A stretch of 64,000 nt of DNA from Chloroflexota bacterium (GCA_016219275.1 JACRBM010000038.1:79986-143985); one strand, 5' to 3'; counted from the stretch's first letter, positions 31,027 through 41,010 are shown. Made by a program: numbers and translations. Notes: generated by a model not told the origin, from the sequence alone.

Positions 31027-34000
31027 TCATTTCAACTTGTTCAACTCCGCTTCCAACAACGCGCGCGCCGCGCCGAGCGATTGATCGCACGTGATCGCGG
31101 CGGCAAATTCTGGATCGGCTTTGGCTTTGTCGCCGCGCGCGAGGAACACGAACGCGAGATTAAAGCGCGCGCGCGACCACTGCGGAAAACTGGTGACGAT
31201 CTTTTGTGCGACCGTTTGCGCGGCGTCGAACGCGCTCGTCGCCTCGGCGCGCCGATTCAAGCGCGTCAGCGCGAGCGCGCGCCGCACATGCAACCCCGTC
31301 TCGACGAACGCCGCCGATTCAATCCCCACTTGTTGCGTCCACGCCGGCAAGGCGGCGATCCCGCGGTCGTACTCCGCGAGCGCATTCGCCGCGTCGCCGC
31401 GGCGCAACGCGAGGTCGCCCACGCGCGCTTGCGCGAGCGCGTTCGCCGGCAACGCGATCAGCGCGAGTTTGTACTCGCGTTCCGCGTCCGCCAGTTTGTC
31501 TTGCGCGTACAATGCGTCGCCCAAATCATAACGCGTCCACGACGCCACGAGCGGCGGCAAGTTCGGCGTCGCCAACAACGCTTGAAATTCGCGCGCGGCA
31601 TCATCGGCTTTTCCGCTCCGCAACAAGAATTCGCCGGCGAACAAATGCGCCAGCGCATTGCTCGCGGGCAACGCGCGCAACTCGCCATACAGTTTTGCCG
31701 CGTTGTCCCCGCGCCCCTGCGCTTCGAACAACGCCGCGAGCAAATCCTTGTACAACGCTTCGCCCGGCGCGAGCGTCACCGCCGCGTTCGCGGCTTGCAG
31801 CGCCGCATTCAGGTTGCAGCGCCGCAGCTCGTTCGACGCGACGCCAAAGCGCGCTTGCGCCATGCCGCCGCTCGCAAGCGCATCGCTCGGATTCGCGGCG
31901 AGCGCTTTTTGAAATTCCACCGCCGCCGCATCGTACTTGCCCAGCCGATTATAGACCATGCCCAGATAGACGCGATTGTTCGGATCCTCTTGCAGCGCGA
32001 GCGATTTTTGGTACGCGGCAATCGCGTCATCCCAGCGCGCGACCTTTTCGTATGCAAATCCGAGCGCGGCGTGATAGTACGCTTCGTTCGGCGCGAGTTT
32101 GACGAGTTGTTCGCGTTCCGTCACCGCCTTTTGATATTGTTGTTGTTCCTGATACACCGCGCTCAACGCAAAACGCGCTGACGCAAAATTCGGTCGCAAG
32201 GCGAGCGCGGCTTGGAGATTTTTTTCCGCGTCGGCGTACTGTTTTTGATCGTACTGCAACGCGCCGAGCACGTACAACAAATCCGCATCCTGCGCGTTGA
32301 ATTTCACGGCTTGTTGGTACGCGGCAATCGCTTTGGGCATATCGTTTTGGTTAAAGTACAAACTGCCGAGCGTGCGGTACGCCGTCGTCGAGCACGGCGC
32401 GAGCTGCACCGCTTGTTGCAGTTCTTCGATTGCCGCCGGCGCGTTGCCTTGCTCGCTGTACAGCAGACCCAGCAACACACGCGCGTTCGCGCCTTTCGGA
32501 ACGGCGGCGACCCAGCGTTTGTACTCGCGCTCCGCCGCGGCGAGATCTTTTTTGTTATAGTACGCACTCGCCAGCGCGCGAAACACGCGCGCGTCGTTCG
32601 GCGCGATTTTTTCGGCTTGCTGAAATTCCGCCATCGCCTTGTCCGCGTCGCCGCTGCTCAAGTACGCGTCGCCCAACGCGAGCAACGCGGTGACCGACGC
32701 GGTCGCTTGTTGCTTGGCTTGTTCGCGCAACGCGATCGCTTTTTGGCGCGAACTTTGCGCCGCCGCGTCCTGACCCAGCGCGGCTTGAATGGAGGCGAGC
32801 ATTTCGTACGTCGTCGCGTCGTTCGGCGCAAGTTTTAGCGCGCCCTCCAACGCGCGTAGCGCGAGATCGGTCTTGCCAACCTGGTTATACAGATCGGCGA
32901 GCAAACGTTGCGCCGCCGCGCTGCTCGGGCGCAGACGCGCCGCCGTGTTCGCCTTGTCGAGCGCGAGGTCGTAACGCGCGGGGTTGCACGTTTCGGTGTA
33001 CGCAATCGCGAGATTGTACTGCGCCTCGAAGAAATCCGGTTTCGCCTTGACCGTTTGCTCCAACTCGGTCGCCGCGTCCGCCATCCGATTTTGCCGGAAC
33101 AGCACCGCCGCGCGATGAAAGCGAATTGTCTCCAGCCCGGACGAACCTTCGCCGCTTGCCGCGCCTTGCGCGAGCGACTTGTCGAACAGCGCGATCGCAT
33201 TGTCGTTGTCGCCGTTCAGATAGTACGCGAGACCCAGCCCGGACATGGCGATCAAATCAATTTGTTGCGGGACATTTTTGCCGAACAGATCGAAACTCAC
33301 GAGCGTTTCCGGCACGCGCACCGCGCGCGTGACTTGCCCCACCTTCGGCAACTCCGGCAACGCGAGTCCGCCGAGTCCGGCGGCTTGCAACACGACTGGC
33401 ACGCTCAACGATTCGCGCGTGAGCGTCGCCGTTTGCAATTGCACCACATCCGTGCTCACACCCGCGTCATCGTACCGTCCCCAGATCACGAGCGACGCTT
33501 TGCGCTCCGCCGCGCGCGCGCGCGCTTCGTCCGGCGATTTGTACATCTCCGCCGTACGTTGAATTTCGAACGCGCCGCCGGCGTTTTTCGCTTCGTCGCT
33601 CATGCGCCGATAAATGCGTTGCGCGAAATCAATCGTGCTCCGCGCTTGCGAGCCGTCGAAATCCGCAATCGCGATGACGAACGTGCCCGACGGCGTGAGC
33701 CGATCGTACATCGTCCACGCGCCCCACGCGCCGCCCGCGAGAATAATCGCGCCGAGCATCATCGCCGCGCGTTGACGAATCACGCGATCACGCGGACGCG
33801 CGACGAGAAAAATCGAAAGCGCGCCGCTCGCGACGAATAATGCGATAATCACGTACGGCAACGCGGACATCAACGGCACCAGCGGGCGCGTGATCAAATC
33901 GAAAAAACCGACGATGAATTGCAGACTCGCGATGAGAATGCCGATGATGCCCAGGATCGTCGCGAGGTAACTACGCCGGTCTTGCGGCTGGCGCACATCC

Positions 34001-35040
34001 GGCACATCGCGCCCGATGAGCGGCGCAAACATTTGCGCGATTCTGCCCGCGCCGGACAAGACGCGCCGATCCATCGTCGAAAGCGGACTCGCCGCCGGTT
34101 CCGGCGTCCCAGGTTTTTCGACGAGCGTACCCGCGTCTTTCGACGTGGCGGGCGCTTCGACGAATGTGCCGGCGGACGATAACCCGGCGGATGCTTCGGG
34201 CGCTTGACCGCGCAATGCCGCCGTGAACGCGCGCGCGAACTCGCCCGCGCGTGGAAATCGTTCCGCCGGATTTTTCGCGAGCGACTGGAGAATCACCGCT
34301 TGCACTGCATCGGGCACACTCGCGTTGAATTGGCGCGGCGGCGGCGGCGCGGTGTTGAGGTGTTGCATCAACACCGCCGTCGGCGATTCGCCCTGGAACG
34401 GCACGCGCCCGGTGACCATTTCGTACGCGACGATGCCGAGCGCGTAAATATCGCTGCGCGCGTCCACCGGTTTGCTTGCGGCTTGCTCCGGCGACATGTA
34501 CGCCGGCGAGCCGACAACCGCGCCGCTCGCGCTCAACTGCGCGGCTTCGCCGACGATTTTCGCGATGCCAAAATCGGCGAGCACGGGGTCGTCGTTCGCG
34601 GTGAAAAGAATGTTTGCCGGTTTCACATCGCGATGAATCGCGCCGCGCGCGTGCGCGAAATCGAGCGCGCTTGCAATCGCGTCGAGAATGCGCGCACATT
34701 CGGCGAGCGGCATCACGCGAAGCGTGTTTTGCGCGCGCAACGTGCCGAGCCGAATCTTGAGACTGCCCGAATCCAAAAATTCCATCACCATGTACGGTGT
34801 GTCGTTTTGAATATCGAAATCATACAACTGCACGATGTGCGCGTGACGGAGCGACGCGACGAGTTTCGCTTCGCGCCGAAAGCGCTCGCCGAAATCGGAT
34901 TCGGTCGCAAGATGCGGATGAATCACTTTGATCGCGACGTTGCGTTCGAGCAGCGGATCGCGCGCGAGATATACCTCCGCCATTCCGCCGCGTCCCAGCG
35001 TTTTCGTGACGAGATATTTGCCGAAGGTTTGGGTGGACAT
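31027..35040 (-). CDS. serine/threonine protein kinase with TPR repeats
   Basis: A 1337-residue transmembrane kinase. The kinase domain spans about 8-270: glycine loop LGRGGMAEV, Lys38, HRDVKPAN (136-143), DFG (156-158) and GSPAYMSPEQ. A Pro/Ala-rich linker and three to four hydrophobic helices lie near 350-445. A region with ADFDGSQARSTIDFAQRIYRRM follows. From about 600 to the end come many tetratricopeptide repeats (for example YYNKKDLAAAEREYKRWV and DALASGGMAQARFGVA). It likely couples an extracytoplasmic TPR scaffold to phosphorylation. The FHA-containing protein encoded next door is a plausible phospho-binding partner. Confidence 0.94.
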   Translation of the reverse strand: MSTQTFGKYLVTKTLGRGGMAEVYLARDPLLERNVAIKVIHPHLATESDFGERFRREAKLVASLRHAHIVQLYDFDIQNDTPYMVMEFLDSGSLKIRLGTLRAQNTLRVMPLAECARILDAIASALDFAHARGAIHRDVKPANILFTANDDPVLADFGIAKIVGEAAQLSASGAVVGSPAYMSPEQAASKPVDARSDIYALGIVAYEMVTGRVPFQGESPTAVLMQHLNTAPPPPRQFNASVPDAVQAVILQSLAKNPAERFPRAGEFARAFTAALRGQAPEASAGLSSAGTFVEAPATSKDAGTLVEKPGTPEPAASPLSTMDRRVLSGAGRIAQMFAPLIGRDVPDVRQPQDRRSYLATILGIIGILIASLQFIVGFFDLITRPLVPLMSALPYVIIALFVASGALSIFLVARPRDRVIRQRAAMMLGAIILAGGAWGAWTMYDRLTPSGTFVIAIADFDGSQARSTIDFAQRIYRRMSDEAKNAGGAFEIQRTAEMYKSPDEARARAAERKASLVIWGRYDDAGVSTDVVQLQTATLTRESLSVPVVLQAAGLGGLALPELPKVGQVTRAVRVPETLVSFDLFGKNVPQQIDLIAMSGLGLAYYLNGDNDNAIALFDKSLAQGAASGEGSSGLETIRFHRAAVLFRQNRMADAATELEQTVKAKPDFFEAQYNLAIAYTETCNPARYDLALDKANTAARLRPSSAAAQRLLADLYNQVGKTDLALRALEGALKLAPNDATTYEMLASIQAALGQDAAAQSSRQKAIALREQAKQQATASVTALLALGDAYLSSGDADKAMAEFQQAEKIAPNDARVFRALASAYYNKKDLAAAEREYKRWVAAVPKGANARVLLGLLYSEQGNAPAAIEELQQAVQLAPCSTTAYRTLGSLYFNQNDMPKAIAAYQQAVKFNAQDADLLYVLGALQYDQKQYADAEKNLQAALALRPNFASARFALSAVYQEQQQYQKAVTEREQLVKLAPNEAYYHAALGFAYEKVARWDDAIAAYQKSLALQEDPNNRVYLGMVYNRLGKYDAAAVEFQKALAANPSDALASGGMAQARFGVASNELRRCNLNAALQAANAAVTLAPGEALYKDLLAALFEAQGRGDNAAKLYGELRALPASNALAHLFAGEFLLRSGKADDAAREFQALLATPNLPPLVASWTRYDLGDALYAQDKLADAEREYKLALIALPANALAQARVGDLALRRGDAANALAEYDRGIAALPAWTQQVGIESAAFVETGLHVRRALALTRLNRRAEATSAFDAAQTVAQKIVTSFPQWSRARFNLAFVFLARGDKAKADPEFAAAITCDQSLGAARALLEAELNKLK

Positions 35041-35051
35041 AGAGTACCTAC

Positions 35052-35147
35052 CGCCTCATCCCTCACCCCCTTGCCCCCTCTCCTTTAGCCACGCCCTTAA
35101 GGACGTGGCTAAAGGAGAGGGGGTTGGGGGAGTGAGGTGAGGTTATC
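35052..35147. repeat. palindromic repeat, CCTCACCCC...GGGTGAGG type, copy 1
   Basis: The arms CCTCATCCCTCACCCCC and AGTGAGGTGAGG surround an inner hairpin CCTTTAGCCACGCCCTTAAG with its mirror AAGGACGTGGCTAAAGG. A sister copy with the same plan lies at 46545-46620. It extends into the stop of the FHA-lipase gene. Confidence 0.8.
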
Positions 35148-36840
35148 TAGTCAATTCCAACTTCAATCGAATCTTGACGTCGTTGTCCACATACAACGAT
35201 CCGTGATGTTGCTCGACCGGATGAATTTCTGAATTTTCCATCACGGTGCTGTTGTCGGGAATCGTGTCATCGCCGGCTTCGCCGCTGACGAACTCGACAT
35301 CGCGCCACATGCCTTCCGCGTTGCGTTGCACATTCACACGCGTCGTCGTCTTGAGTCCGTAACCGAAAATCGAAACGGTCGGCACGCTCGACCGCGTGCC
35401 CAGCTCTTTGCGAAACTCGCGCGCGATGCGCAGGAGCGGACGTTGCTTTTCGGAAATCCAACGTTCGTCTTCGAGCACGTCAATCGCCGCGTCGTTTTGA
35501 TCGTAGACACAACGAAAGGTCGGCAGAATTTGGTACGAGGAAGGAAAACTGATAATCGCCGTTCGGAGACGTTCGCCGAGAATGCCAAAGGGGAGCAGAC
35601 CTTCGCCGTACAGTAAGCCCGGCAAAATTTGCGGCACGCCATAGTGCGGTCCGCCGACGAGCAACAAGCGTTCCACTTTTTTCTTGCCGCCGGCGTGTTC
35701 GACAAAATAGCGGCTCACCAAACAACCCAGACTATGCCCGATCAAAATGAGCGGCGGCTTGATGCCCCAGGTTTCGATCTTCGCCGCGAGCTGCCGCGCC
35801 GAAATTCGCACATCCTGCCGCCAATCGTATGCGAACTCGAACAGATTCTTGCCGCGTTCGTAACCCAGTTCTTCTTCGAGATAATCGCCGAGCCGGCTGT
35901 ATTGTTCGAGTTTGATGACGTTCGGCACGAGCACGACATCCTGGACGATGCCACGCGGTTCGAACTTGTTTTGCTCCGAGTAAATGAACGCTTCGGGATT
36001 CGTGAACAAGAAACGCGCGTTGGGCCACACGCGTTCGGTCCCGCGATACAATTCCGACCCCATCAAGCCGGGCACGATGACGACCGGACGCCGCGCGCCT
36101 TTTGCGCCGGGCGTTTCGATGAAGGTTGCCGCATTCGCCATCGTCAAATCCTGGGTCGCAAACCCGCGCTTGAACGTGAGTTGCGCGCTGCCGATCCGAA
36201 TCGCGTCGCCGTCGTTGAGCGCGTGCTCTTCGATGCGTTCCGCACCGACCCAGGTTCCGTTCGTGCTCTTCAGGTCGCGCAAGACGAACGCGTCGCCGCG
36301 GCGTTCGATGCGCGCGTGCTTGCGCGACGATTTGGGATCGTCGAGCGCGATGTCGTTGCTCGCATCGCGCCCGATGGCAAGCGCGTCCTGTGCGAACGTC
36401 GCTTCCCAGGTTCGCCCGCCGGCGCGCACGGCGACGCGCGGCGTTTGTTTGTTCGCCAGCGTCATCGCCATCGTCGCGTGCGCGAGCGTCGCGTCGAGTT
36501 CCGCATCCGAGTTGATCGCTTGAATCTCCGGCGCGTCGGTCACCGCGCCCAGGTCGAAACTCAACGTGCTGTCGCCGAGTGCGATCACATCGCCCGGCTT
36601 GAGTGTCGCGCGTTCGACGCGGACGCCGTTCACGCGCGTGCCGTTCGCCGCGCCCAGATCAATCACCGTGACGCCGCTCGCGTTACACTCGATCCGCGCG
36701 TGCTGGCGCGAGACCTTGGGATCGCGCAAGGCAATGTCGTTTATCGTCGCGCGACCGAGCGAAATATCCGCGTCGTTCAACGCAAATTCTTTTTCCTGTC
36801 CATTCGGTTGCGTCAGGATAAGTTTACCGTATGATTGCAT
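35143..36840 (-). CDS. double FHA domain fused to LCAT-like alpha/beta hydrolase
   Basis: A 565-residue cytoplasmic fusion. FHA domain 1 (about 7-95): LGRATINDIALRDPKVSRQHARI and NGTRVNGVRV. FHA domain 2 (about 128-225): IGRDASNDIALDDPKSSRKHARI and STNGTWVGAERI. From about 245 on there is a lecithin:cholesterol-acyltransferase/lipase-like domain: VVIVPGLMGSELYRG, FAYDWRQDVR, the nucleophile in LILIGHSLGCLVSRYF (Ser near 370) and GGPHYGVPQ. AAGGAGG precedes the ATG. FHA domains bind phosphothreonine, so the kinase encoded directly downstream may recruit or control the esterase. The substrate is unknown. Confidence 0.92.
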   Translation of the reverse strand: MQSYGKLILTQPNGQEKEFALNDADISLGRATINDIALRDPKVSRQHARIECNASGVTVIDLGAANGTRVNGVRVERATLKPGDVIALGDSTLSFDLGAVTDAPEIQAINSDAELDATLAHATMAMTLANKQTPRVAVRAGGRTWEATFAQDALAIGRDASNDIALDDPKSSRKHARIERRGDAFVLRDLKSTNGTWVGAERIEEHALNDGDAIRIGSAQLTFKRGFATQDLTMANAATFIETPGAKGARRPVVIVPGLMGSELYRGTERVWPNARFLFTNPEAFIYSEQNKFEPRGIVQDVVLVPNVIKLEQYSRLGDYLEEELGYERGKNLFEFAYDWRQDVRISARQLAAKIETWGIKPPLILIGHSLGCLVSRYFVEHAGGKKKVERLLLVGGPHYGVPQILPGLLYGEGLLPFGILGERLRTAIISFPSSYQILPTFRCVYDQNDAAIDVLEDERWISEKQRPLLRIAREFRKELGTRSSVPTVSIFGYGLKTTTRVNVQRNAEGMWRDVEFVSGEAGDDTIPDNSTVMENSEIHPVEQHHGSLYVDNDVKIRLKLELTR

Positions 36841-36863
36841 GGCGATTCCTCCTTCAGAATCCC

Positions 36864-36940
36864 AGGATGAAGGATGAAGGCGGAAGGACGAAATCGCTCA
36901 TTCCGTCTCTTTCATCTCTCACCCATCACGCATCACGTTT
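36864..36940. repeat. heptad repeat pair upstream of the FHA-lipase gene
   Basis: GGATGAA, GGATGAA, GGCGGAA, GGACG (36865-36890), then CATCTCTCACCC with CATCACG units (36912-36936). Confidence 0.7.
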
Positions 36941-36946
36941 TATGTT

Positions 36947-39073
36947 TTACTTTTTCCCCAGCGCCTCGCGCAAGCCAGGAATCAAATCGAAACCGACCGG
37001 CACGGTGATCGAAGAGAATTTCAAATCGTCGCCAAGCGGTTCGGCGCGTCCGCCGAGAATGCTCGCGAGAAATTGTTCGACGACCGCATAGTACGCGCGA
37101 CTGTTCGTCACGCTCTGGAAACCGTGTCCTTCGTTCGGATACAACAGGTACGTCGCCGGAATAGTCTTCGCTTGCATCGCCTTGACGATTTGATCGGCTT
37201 CGGATTGTTTGACGCGCGGATCGTTGCCGCCTTGTTGAATCAACAAGGGTTTCTTGATTTGCTCCACGAACGTAAGCGGCGAACGGCTCAACAAAAACGC
37301 GCGCCCTTCTTCGGTCGTGTGATCGCCGACGCGTTTTTTGCGTACGTCCGCGCTCGTGGACCAGTACGGCGGCGGGTTTTGCATCAACGTGACGAGACTC
37401 GATGGACCGACACTGCTCGCGCCGCACGCGAACACGTCCGGCGTAAACGTCAATCCGACGAGCGTTGCATATCCGCCGTAACTGCCGCCCATGATGCAAA
37501 TTTTTTTCGGGTCGGCGATGCCCTCGCGTACCGCCCACTCGACACTGTCAATCAAATCGTCGTGCATCTTGCCCGCCCATTCTAAATTGCCGGCGTTCAG
37601 AAACGATTTGCCGAATCCATCCGAGCCACGAAAGTTGACGCTGAGCACGACGTAACCGCGATTCGCCAACCATTGATGCAGCAGATTGTAGCCCCACGCA
37701 TCACGCGACCAGGGTCCACCATGCACGAGCAAAATCATCGGCAAGGGTGTGAGCGGTCGTAACGCGCCGTCAGCATTCGATTCGAGCGGCAGGGTGAAAT
37801 AACTAACGAGGTCAAGCCCATCGCGCGATTTGACGACCGTCGCGTGCATCTTGGCGAGCGGCAAATTTTCGAGCGCGGGGCGATTCGAAAACAGGAACGT
37901 CGCTTTTTTCGCGGCGCGGTCGTAGAGATAATAGCGCGTCGGTCCGTCATCCGGCGAGTACGCGATGACCCAGCGTTTGTCGTCGAGCGTGCGGCTCACC
38001 ACATCCATTTCACCCGCCGCGACCGAGTCGAGATAATCCAAGTCCGGTTGAATCGCGCTGTCGAGCACGAACCATTTTTTCTTGTCGTACGTAAACGCGA
38101 CCGCTTGCATTTCGCGCGTCGTCGGGTGGAAGATAAATCCGCTAATGTCCGCGCGCACATCTTGCGCGAGCACGGTCGGCGCGCCGGTCGCTAGGTCAAT
38201 GCTCGTCAACGCGCCGGTGTTGCGCCCGCGACTGTCCACCATGTACGCGGCTTTGCCGTCGCGATAAATGCTGACAAGGTACGTCGAGGACTCATCCTCC
38301 AAACCGATCTTGGTAAAACTTTCCCAGGTTCCCTTGTCGGTGCGACGAAAAATTTCGCGACCGCCCTCGGACGTGACTTTGGTCGCAAAGCGCACGACGA
38401 AATCGTCGTCGCTCGTGAAACTGTCAAAGCCCTCGTTGTTTTGCAGCACGAGCGCGCGGTCGCCGGTTTCGATATTGGCGCGATAGAGGTCGAAGCGTTT
38501 CGCATCGCGTTCGTTCAAGGAGATGAGAATTTCGCGCGGAAATTTCGCGCTCGCGCGGTGGATGCTCGCGCGCGTGCCGCGCGGCGTGAGCGTGCGGACA
38601 CTGCCCGTCGTCAAATCGGCGGCATAGATTTGATAATTCTCGTCGCCGTCCAAGTCTTGTAAATACAACACGTGATTATTTGTGTACGCCCACAAATACG
38701 TGCGCGTGCCGCGATTCGTGCTCGTGACCGGTTTCGCGTCATTCGGCTTGTCCACCGGCGCGACCCAGACATTGAGCGCGTTGTTGAATGGCGCGAGGTA
38801 ACTGATCTTGGTCCCATCGCGGCTGAACGACACGCTCGTCTTGTCCACGAGCGCGAACAACGCGCGCCGTGGAATCAGCGCGGGCGGCGCGGTCGTCGGC
38901 AACGGCGGCGCGGTCGGGATGACGGTTGGCGACGGCGCGCGCGTCGCAGTCGGCAGCACGGCGGCGGCGACTGTCGGCGTGGCGAGCGACGCAGTGCGCG
39001 GCACGGAGACTGACGCGCACGCGGTCAGCGCGAGGAATAGCGTAATCAATACGATGGGTTTCACAAACTTCAT
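36947..39073 (-). CDS. S9 family peptidase (prolyl oligopeptidase-like), lipoprotein
   Basis: A 708-residue exported serine peptidase. The signal peptide ends LALTAC (lipid Cys18), followed by an Ala/Pro/Thr linker to about residue 65. A beta-propeller region (VSFSRDGTKISYLAPFNNALNVW, YLQDLDGDENYQIYAADL) runs to about 430. The alpha/beta hydrolase domain has ILLVHGGPWSRDAWGYN, the nucleophile in IMGGSYGGYATLVGL (Ser531), the acid in GGNDPRVKQSEA and the His in PNEGHGF. All triad motifs are intact. It probably degrades peptides at the cell surface. Confidence 0.95.
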   Translation of the reverse strand: MKFVKPIVLITLFLALTACASVSVPRTASLATPTVAAAVLPTATRAPSPTVIPTAPPLPTTAPPALIPRRALFALVDKTSVSFSRDGTKISYLAPFNNALNVWVAPVDKPNDAKPVTSTNRGTRTYLWAYTNNHVLYLQDLDGDENYQIYAADLTTGSVRTLTPRGTRASIHRASAKFPREILISLNERDAKRFDLYRANIETGDRALVLQNNEGFDSFTSDDDFVVRFATKVTSEGGREIFRRTDKGTWESFTKIGLEDESSTYLVSIYRDGKAAYMVDSRGRNTGALTSIDLATGAPTVLAQDVRADISGFIFHPTTREMQAVAFTYDKKKWFVLDSAIQPDLDYLDSVAAGEMDVVSRTLDDKRWVIAYSPDDGPTRYYLYDRAAKKATFLFSNRPALENLPLAKMHATVVKSRDGLDLVSYFTLPLESNADGALRPLTPLPMILLVHGGPWSRDAWGYNLLHQWLANRGYVVLSVNFRGSDGFGKSFLNAGNLEWAGKMHDDLIDSVEWAVREGIADPKKICIMGGSYGGYATLVGLTFTPDVFACGASSVGPSSLVTLMQNPPPYWSTSADVRKKRVGDHTTEEGRAFLLSRSPLTFVEQIKKPLLIQQGGNDPRVKQSEADQIVKAMQAKTIPATYLLYPNEGHGFQSVTNSRAYYAVVEQFLASILGGRAEPLGDDLKFSSITVPVGFDLIPGLREALGKK

Positions 39074-39117
39074 TACACTTTACCTGACTTGATATTTTTG
39101 GATTGCGGATTTGTTTT

Positions 39118-39145
39118 GTAGGGACGTTCAATTGAACGTCCCTAC
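39118..39145. repeat. 28-bp perfect palindrome with GTAG...CTAC ends
   Basis: Half-site GTAGGGACGTTCAA followed by its exact mirror. It lies between the S9 peptidase start and the RDD gene stop. Confidence 0.9.
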
Positions 39146-39166
39146 GAACACAACGACACGCGTGCG

Positions 39167-39946
39167 TTACTGACGCGCGCGGTAGGTCGCGACGACGCGC
39201 GACAAGAATTCGACCGGCGCTAACGCGTCGGCGAGCGTGCGCGTTTCGGCATCGTCCACGCGCGTCAAGATGGTTTGGCGAAGCGTCTGCGCGAGCGCGT
39301 CCGCGTTGCGTAGTTTCGCGCGTCGTTGCAAAAATGATTCGATCATTTCCACGTCGGCTTCTTTGAGCCGCGCGACGCCAGGCACGTCCGCCGAATCGGA
39401 CACTGGCGCGCGTTTGACTTCGAGGTCGCTCAACTTGATCGAGTCTTTCAATTTGACGACGACCGTACCCGCGGCGAAATCGCCCAAGCGTTTCGCGCGG
39501 CTGTTGGAAAACATCACGATGACGCCGACGCCGTACGCGAACGGAAAAAAGTCAATCACGCGCACGATGTTGCGGATGAGCGCGTCGAGCACGGAAAGCG
39601 GATAGCCGTTCTCTTTGACGACGCGCAAGCCCAACGCGCGTTTGCCCGGCGACTGTCCGTTGAGTATAATCTCGAAGAAGAAAAAATACCCGAACTGGAT
39701 TAGAAAGAGCACGAGCAAGACCAGCGCGACGAGCCAATCTTGAACGCTCATCGGCAGTTCTTTGAACAGATCGCTCGCATTGATCGCCATGATGCCGATG
39801 AGGAGCGCGAGGTAGAGCGCCGCTTGGATCAGCGAATCAATGAGACTGGCGAGAAAACGCGAACCCAGTCCGGCAATTTCATAACCGAACGAAATGTTTT
39901 CCGGTGTTTCGATCTCGTGACGTTCGATGATGGTGGAATCGGTCAT
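39167..39946 (-). CDS. RDD family membrane protein
   Basis: A 259-residue protein with the RDD domain: GSRFLASLIDSLIQAALYLALLIG, then NGQSPGKRALGLRVVKENG, then VRVIDFFPFAYGVGVIVMFSN and KRLGDFAAGTVVV. Three to four helices precede a roughly 80-residue soluble C-terminal tail. Function in the family is unclear (ion or osmolyte handling has been proposed for some members). ATG 39946 is chosen; its neighbour on the other strand starts only 12 bp away. Confidence 0.92.
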   Translation of the reverse strand: MTDSTIIERHEIETPENISFGYEIAGLGSRFLASLIDSLIQAALYLALLIGIMAINASDLFKELPMSVQDWLVALVLLVLFLIQFGYFFFFEIILNGQSPGKRALGLRVVKENGYPLSVLDALIRNIVRVIDFFPFAYGVGVIVMFSNSRAKRLGDFAAGTVVVKLKDSIKLSDLEVKRAPVSDSADVPGVARLKEADVEMIESFLQRRAKLRNADALAQTLRQTILTRVDDAETRTLADALAPVEFLSRVVATYRARQ

Positions 39947-39957
39947 TGGAGTGTAGA

Positions 39958-40917
39958 ATGTCTCCCGATGAATTGGTCCGACAACGCAAGCCCGACTGGG
40001 CACGCCTCACCGATTTGCTCGCACGCGCCGAAGGCGGTCGTCTCGCCACGCTGACGGAAACGGAGCTGGTGACGCTCAGCCGATGGTATCGCGCCGCCAC
40101 GTCCGACCTCGCGCTCGCGCAACGCGATTTTCCGCGCCACAACGTTACGGTGTATCTCAATCAACTCGTTGGGCGTGCGCATCCGCTCGTGTATTGCGGC
40201 GAGCCGCTCGTGTTGCGCCGCGTGCGCGATTTTTACGCGCGTGAGTTTCCGCAATTATACCGCGATTTCGCTGGTTTGGTAGGGGTGGCGGCGTTGATCT
40301 TTTTCGGGCTTGCCATCGTCACGTATTTGGCGATGCTGGCGAACGCGGACCATGCGCGCTATGTGCTCTCGCCGCGCACGATCGCGACGATTCGAAATGG
40401 GACGCAGTGGTGGAAGGATTTGAACGACGCGAATCAGATCGGCGCGTCGTTCGTGATGACGAACAACATCGGCGTGTCGTTCCTCGCGTTTGCCGGCGGA
40501 ATGCTCCTGGGATTTGGTACATTCCTCGTCCTCGTGCTCAACGGCATTCATCTCGGCGCGGTGCTGGGGCTGATGCAGGTTTACGATCACGCCGCGCCGC
40601 TGTGGGAATTTGTCATCGGGCATGGCGTGCTCGAGTTGAGCGAGATTACGATGGCGGGCGGCGCGGGACTCGCACTCGCGTACGCGGTGATGCGACCTGG
40701 GTTGCTCACGCGTCGTGATGCGCTCGTCCTCGCCGCACAAAAAGCAATGCGCTTGCTCTTGGGCAGTGTGCCACTGCTCATCGTCGCGGGAGTGATCGAA
40801 GGATTTCTCTCGCCATCGGACGCGCCCGCATTCATCAAGTACGCGGTCGGCATCGCGAGCGGCGTGTTGTTGTACGCGTACCTATTCCTGGGCGGTCGAC
40901 AAAAAACCGCGCGATGA
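39958..40917 (+). CDS. stage II sporulation protein M (SpoIIM/DUF95) family membrane protein
   Basis: A 319-residue protein. The soluble front (RKPDWARLTDLLARAEGG) leads to ARSDLALAQRDFP-like text and then the DUF95 membrane domain with VMTNNIGVSFLAFAGGMLLGFGTFLVLVLNG and HGVLELSEITMAGGAGLALA. GGAG lies 6 nt before ATG 39958. SpoIIM and RDD proteins commonly co-occur with the MoxR-DUF58 group found 4 kb further on, so this is likely one dispersed module. Confidence 0.92.
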   Translation: MSPDELVRQRKPDWARLTDLLARAEGGRLATLTETELVTLSRWYRAATSDLALAQRDFPRHNVTVYLNQLVGRAHPLVYCGEPLVLRRVRDFYAREFPQLYRDFAGLVGVAALIFFGLAIVTYLAMLANADHARYVLSPRTIATIRNGTQWWKDLNDANQIGASFVMTNNIGVSFLAFAGGMLLGFGTFLVLVLNGIHLGAVLGLMQVYDHAAPLWEFVIGHGVLELSEITMAGGAGLALAYAVMRPGLLTRRDALVLAAQKAMRLLLGSVPLLIVAGVIEGFLSPSDAPAFIKYAVGIASGVLLYAYLFLGGRQKTAR

Positions 40918-40961
40918 CCGCGCGGATTTCGCCAAAAAGCGTAAGAGCAGCGTGCGGCGGG

Positions 40962-41010
40962 ACGCGAATTGCGTAATACGAAATACGCATCACGCAATTC
41001 GCAATTCGCC
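40962..41010. repeat. heptad repeat pair
   Basis: GCGAATT, GCGTAAT, ACGAAAT, ACGCATC, then ACGCAATT, CGCAATT, CGCC in the 93-bp spacer between convergent genes. It could form the terminator for both. Confidence 0.75.
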
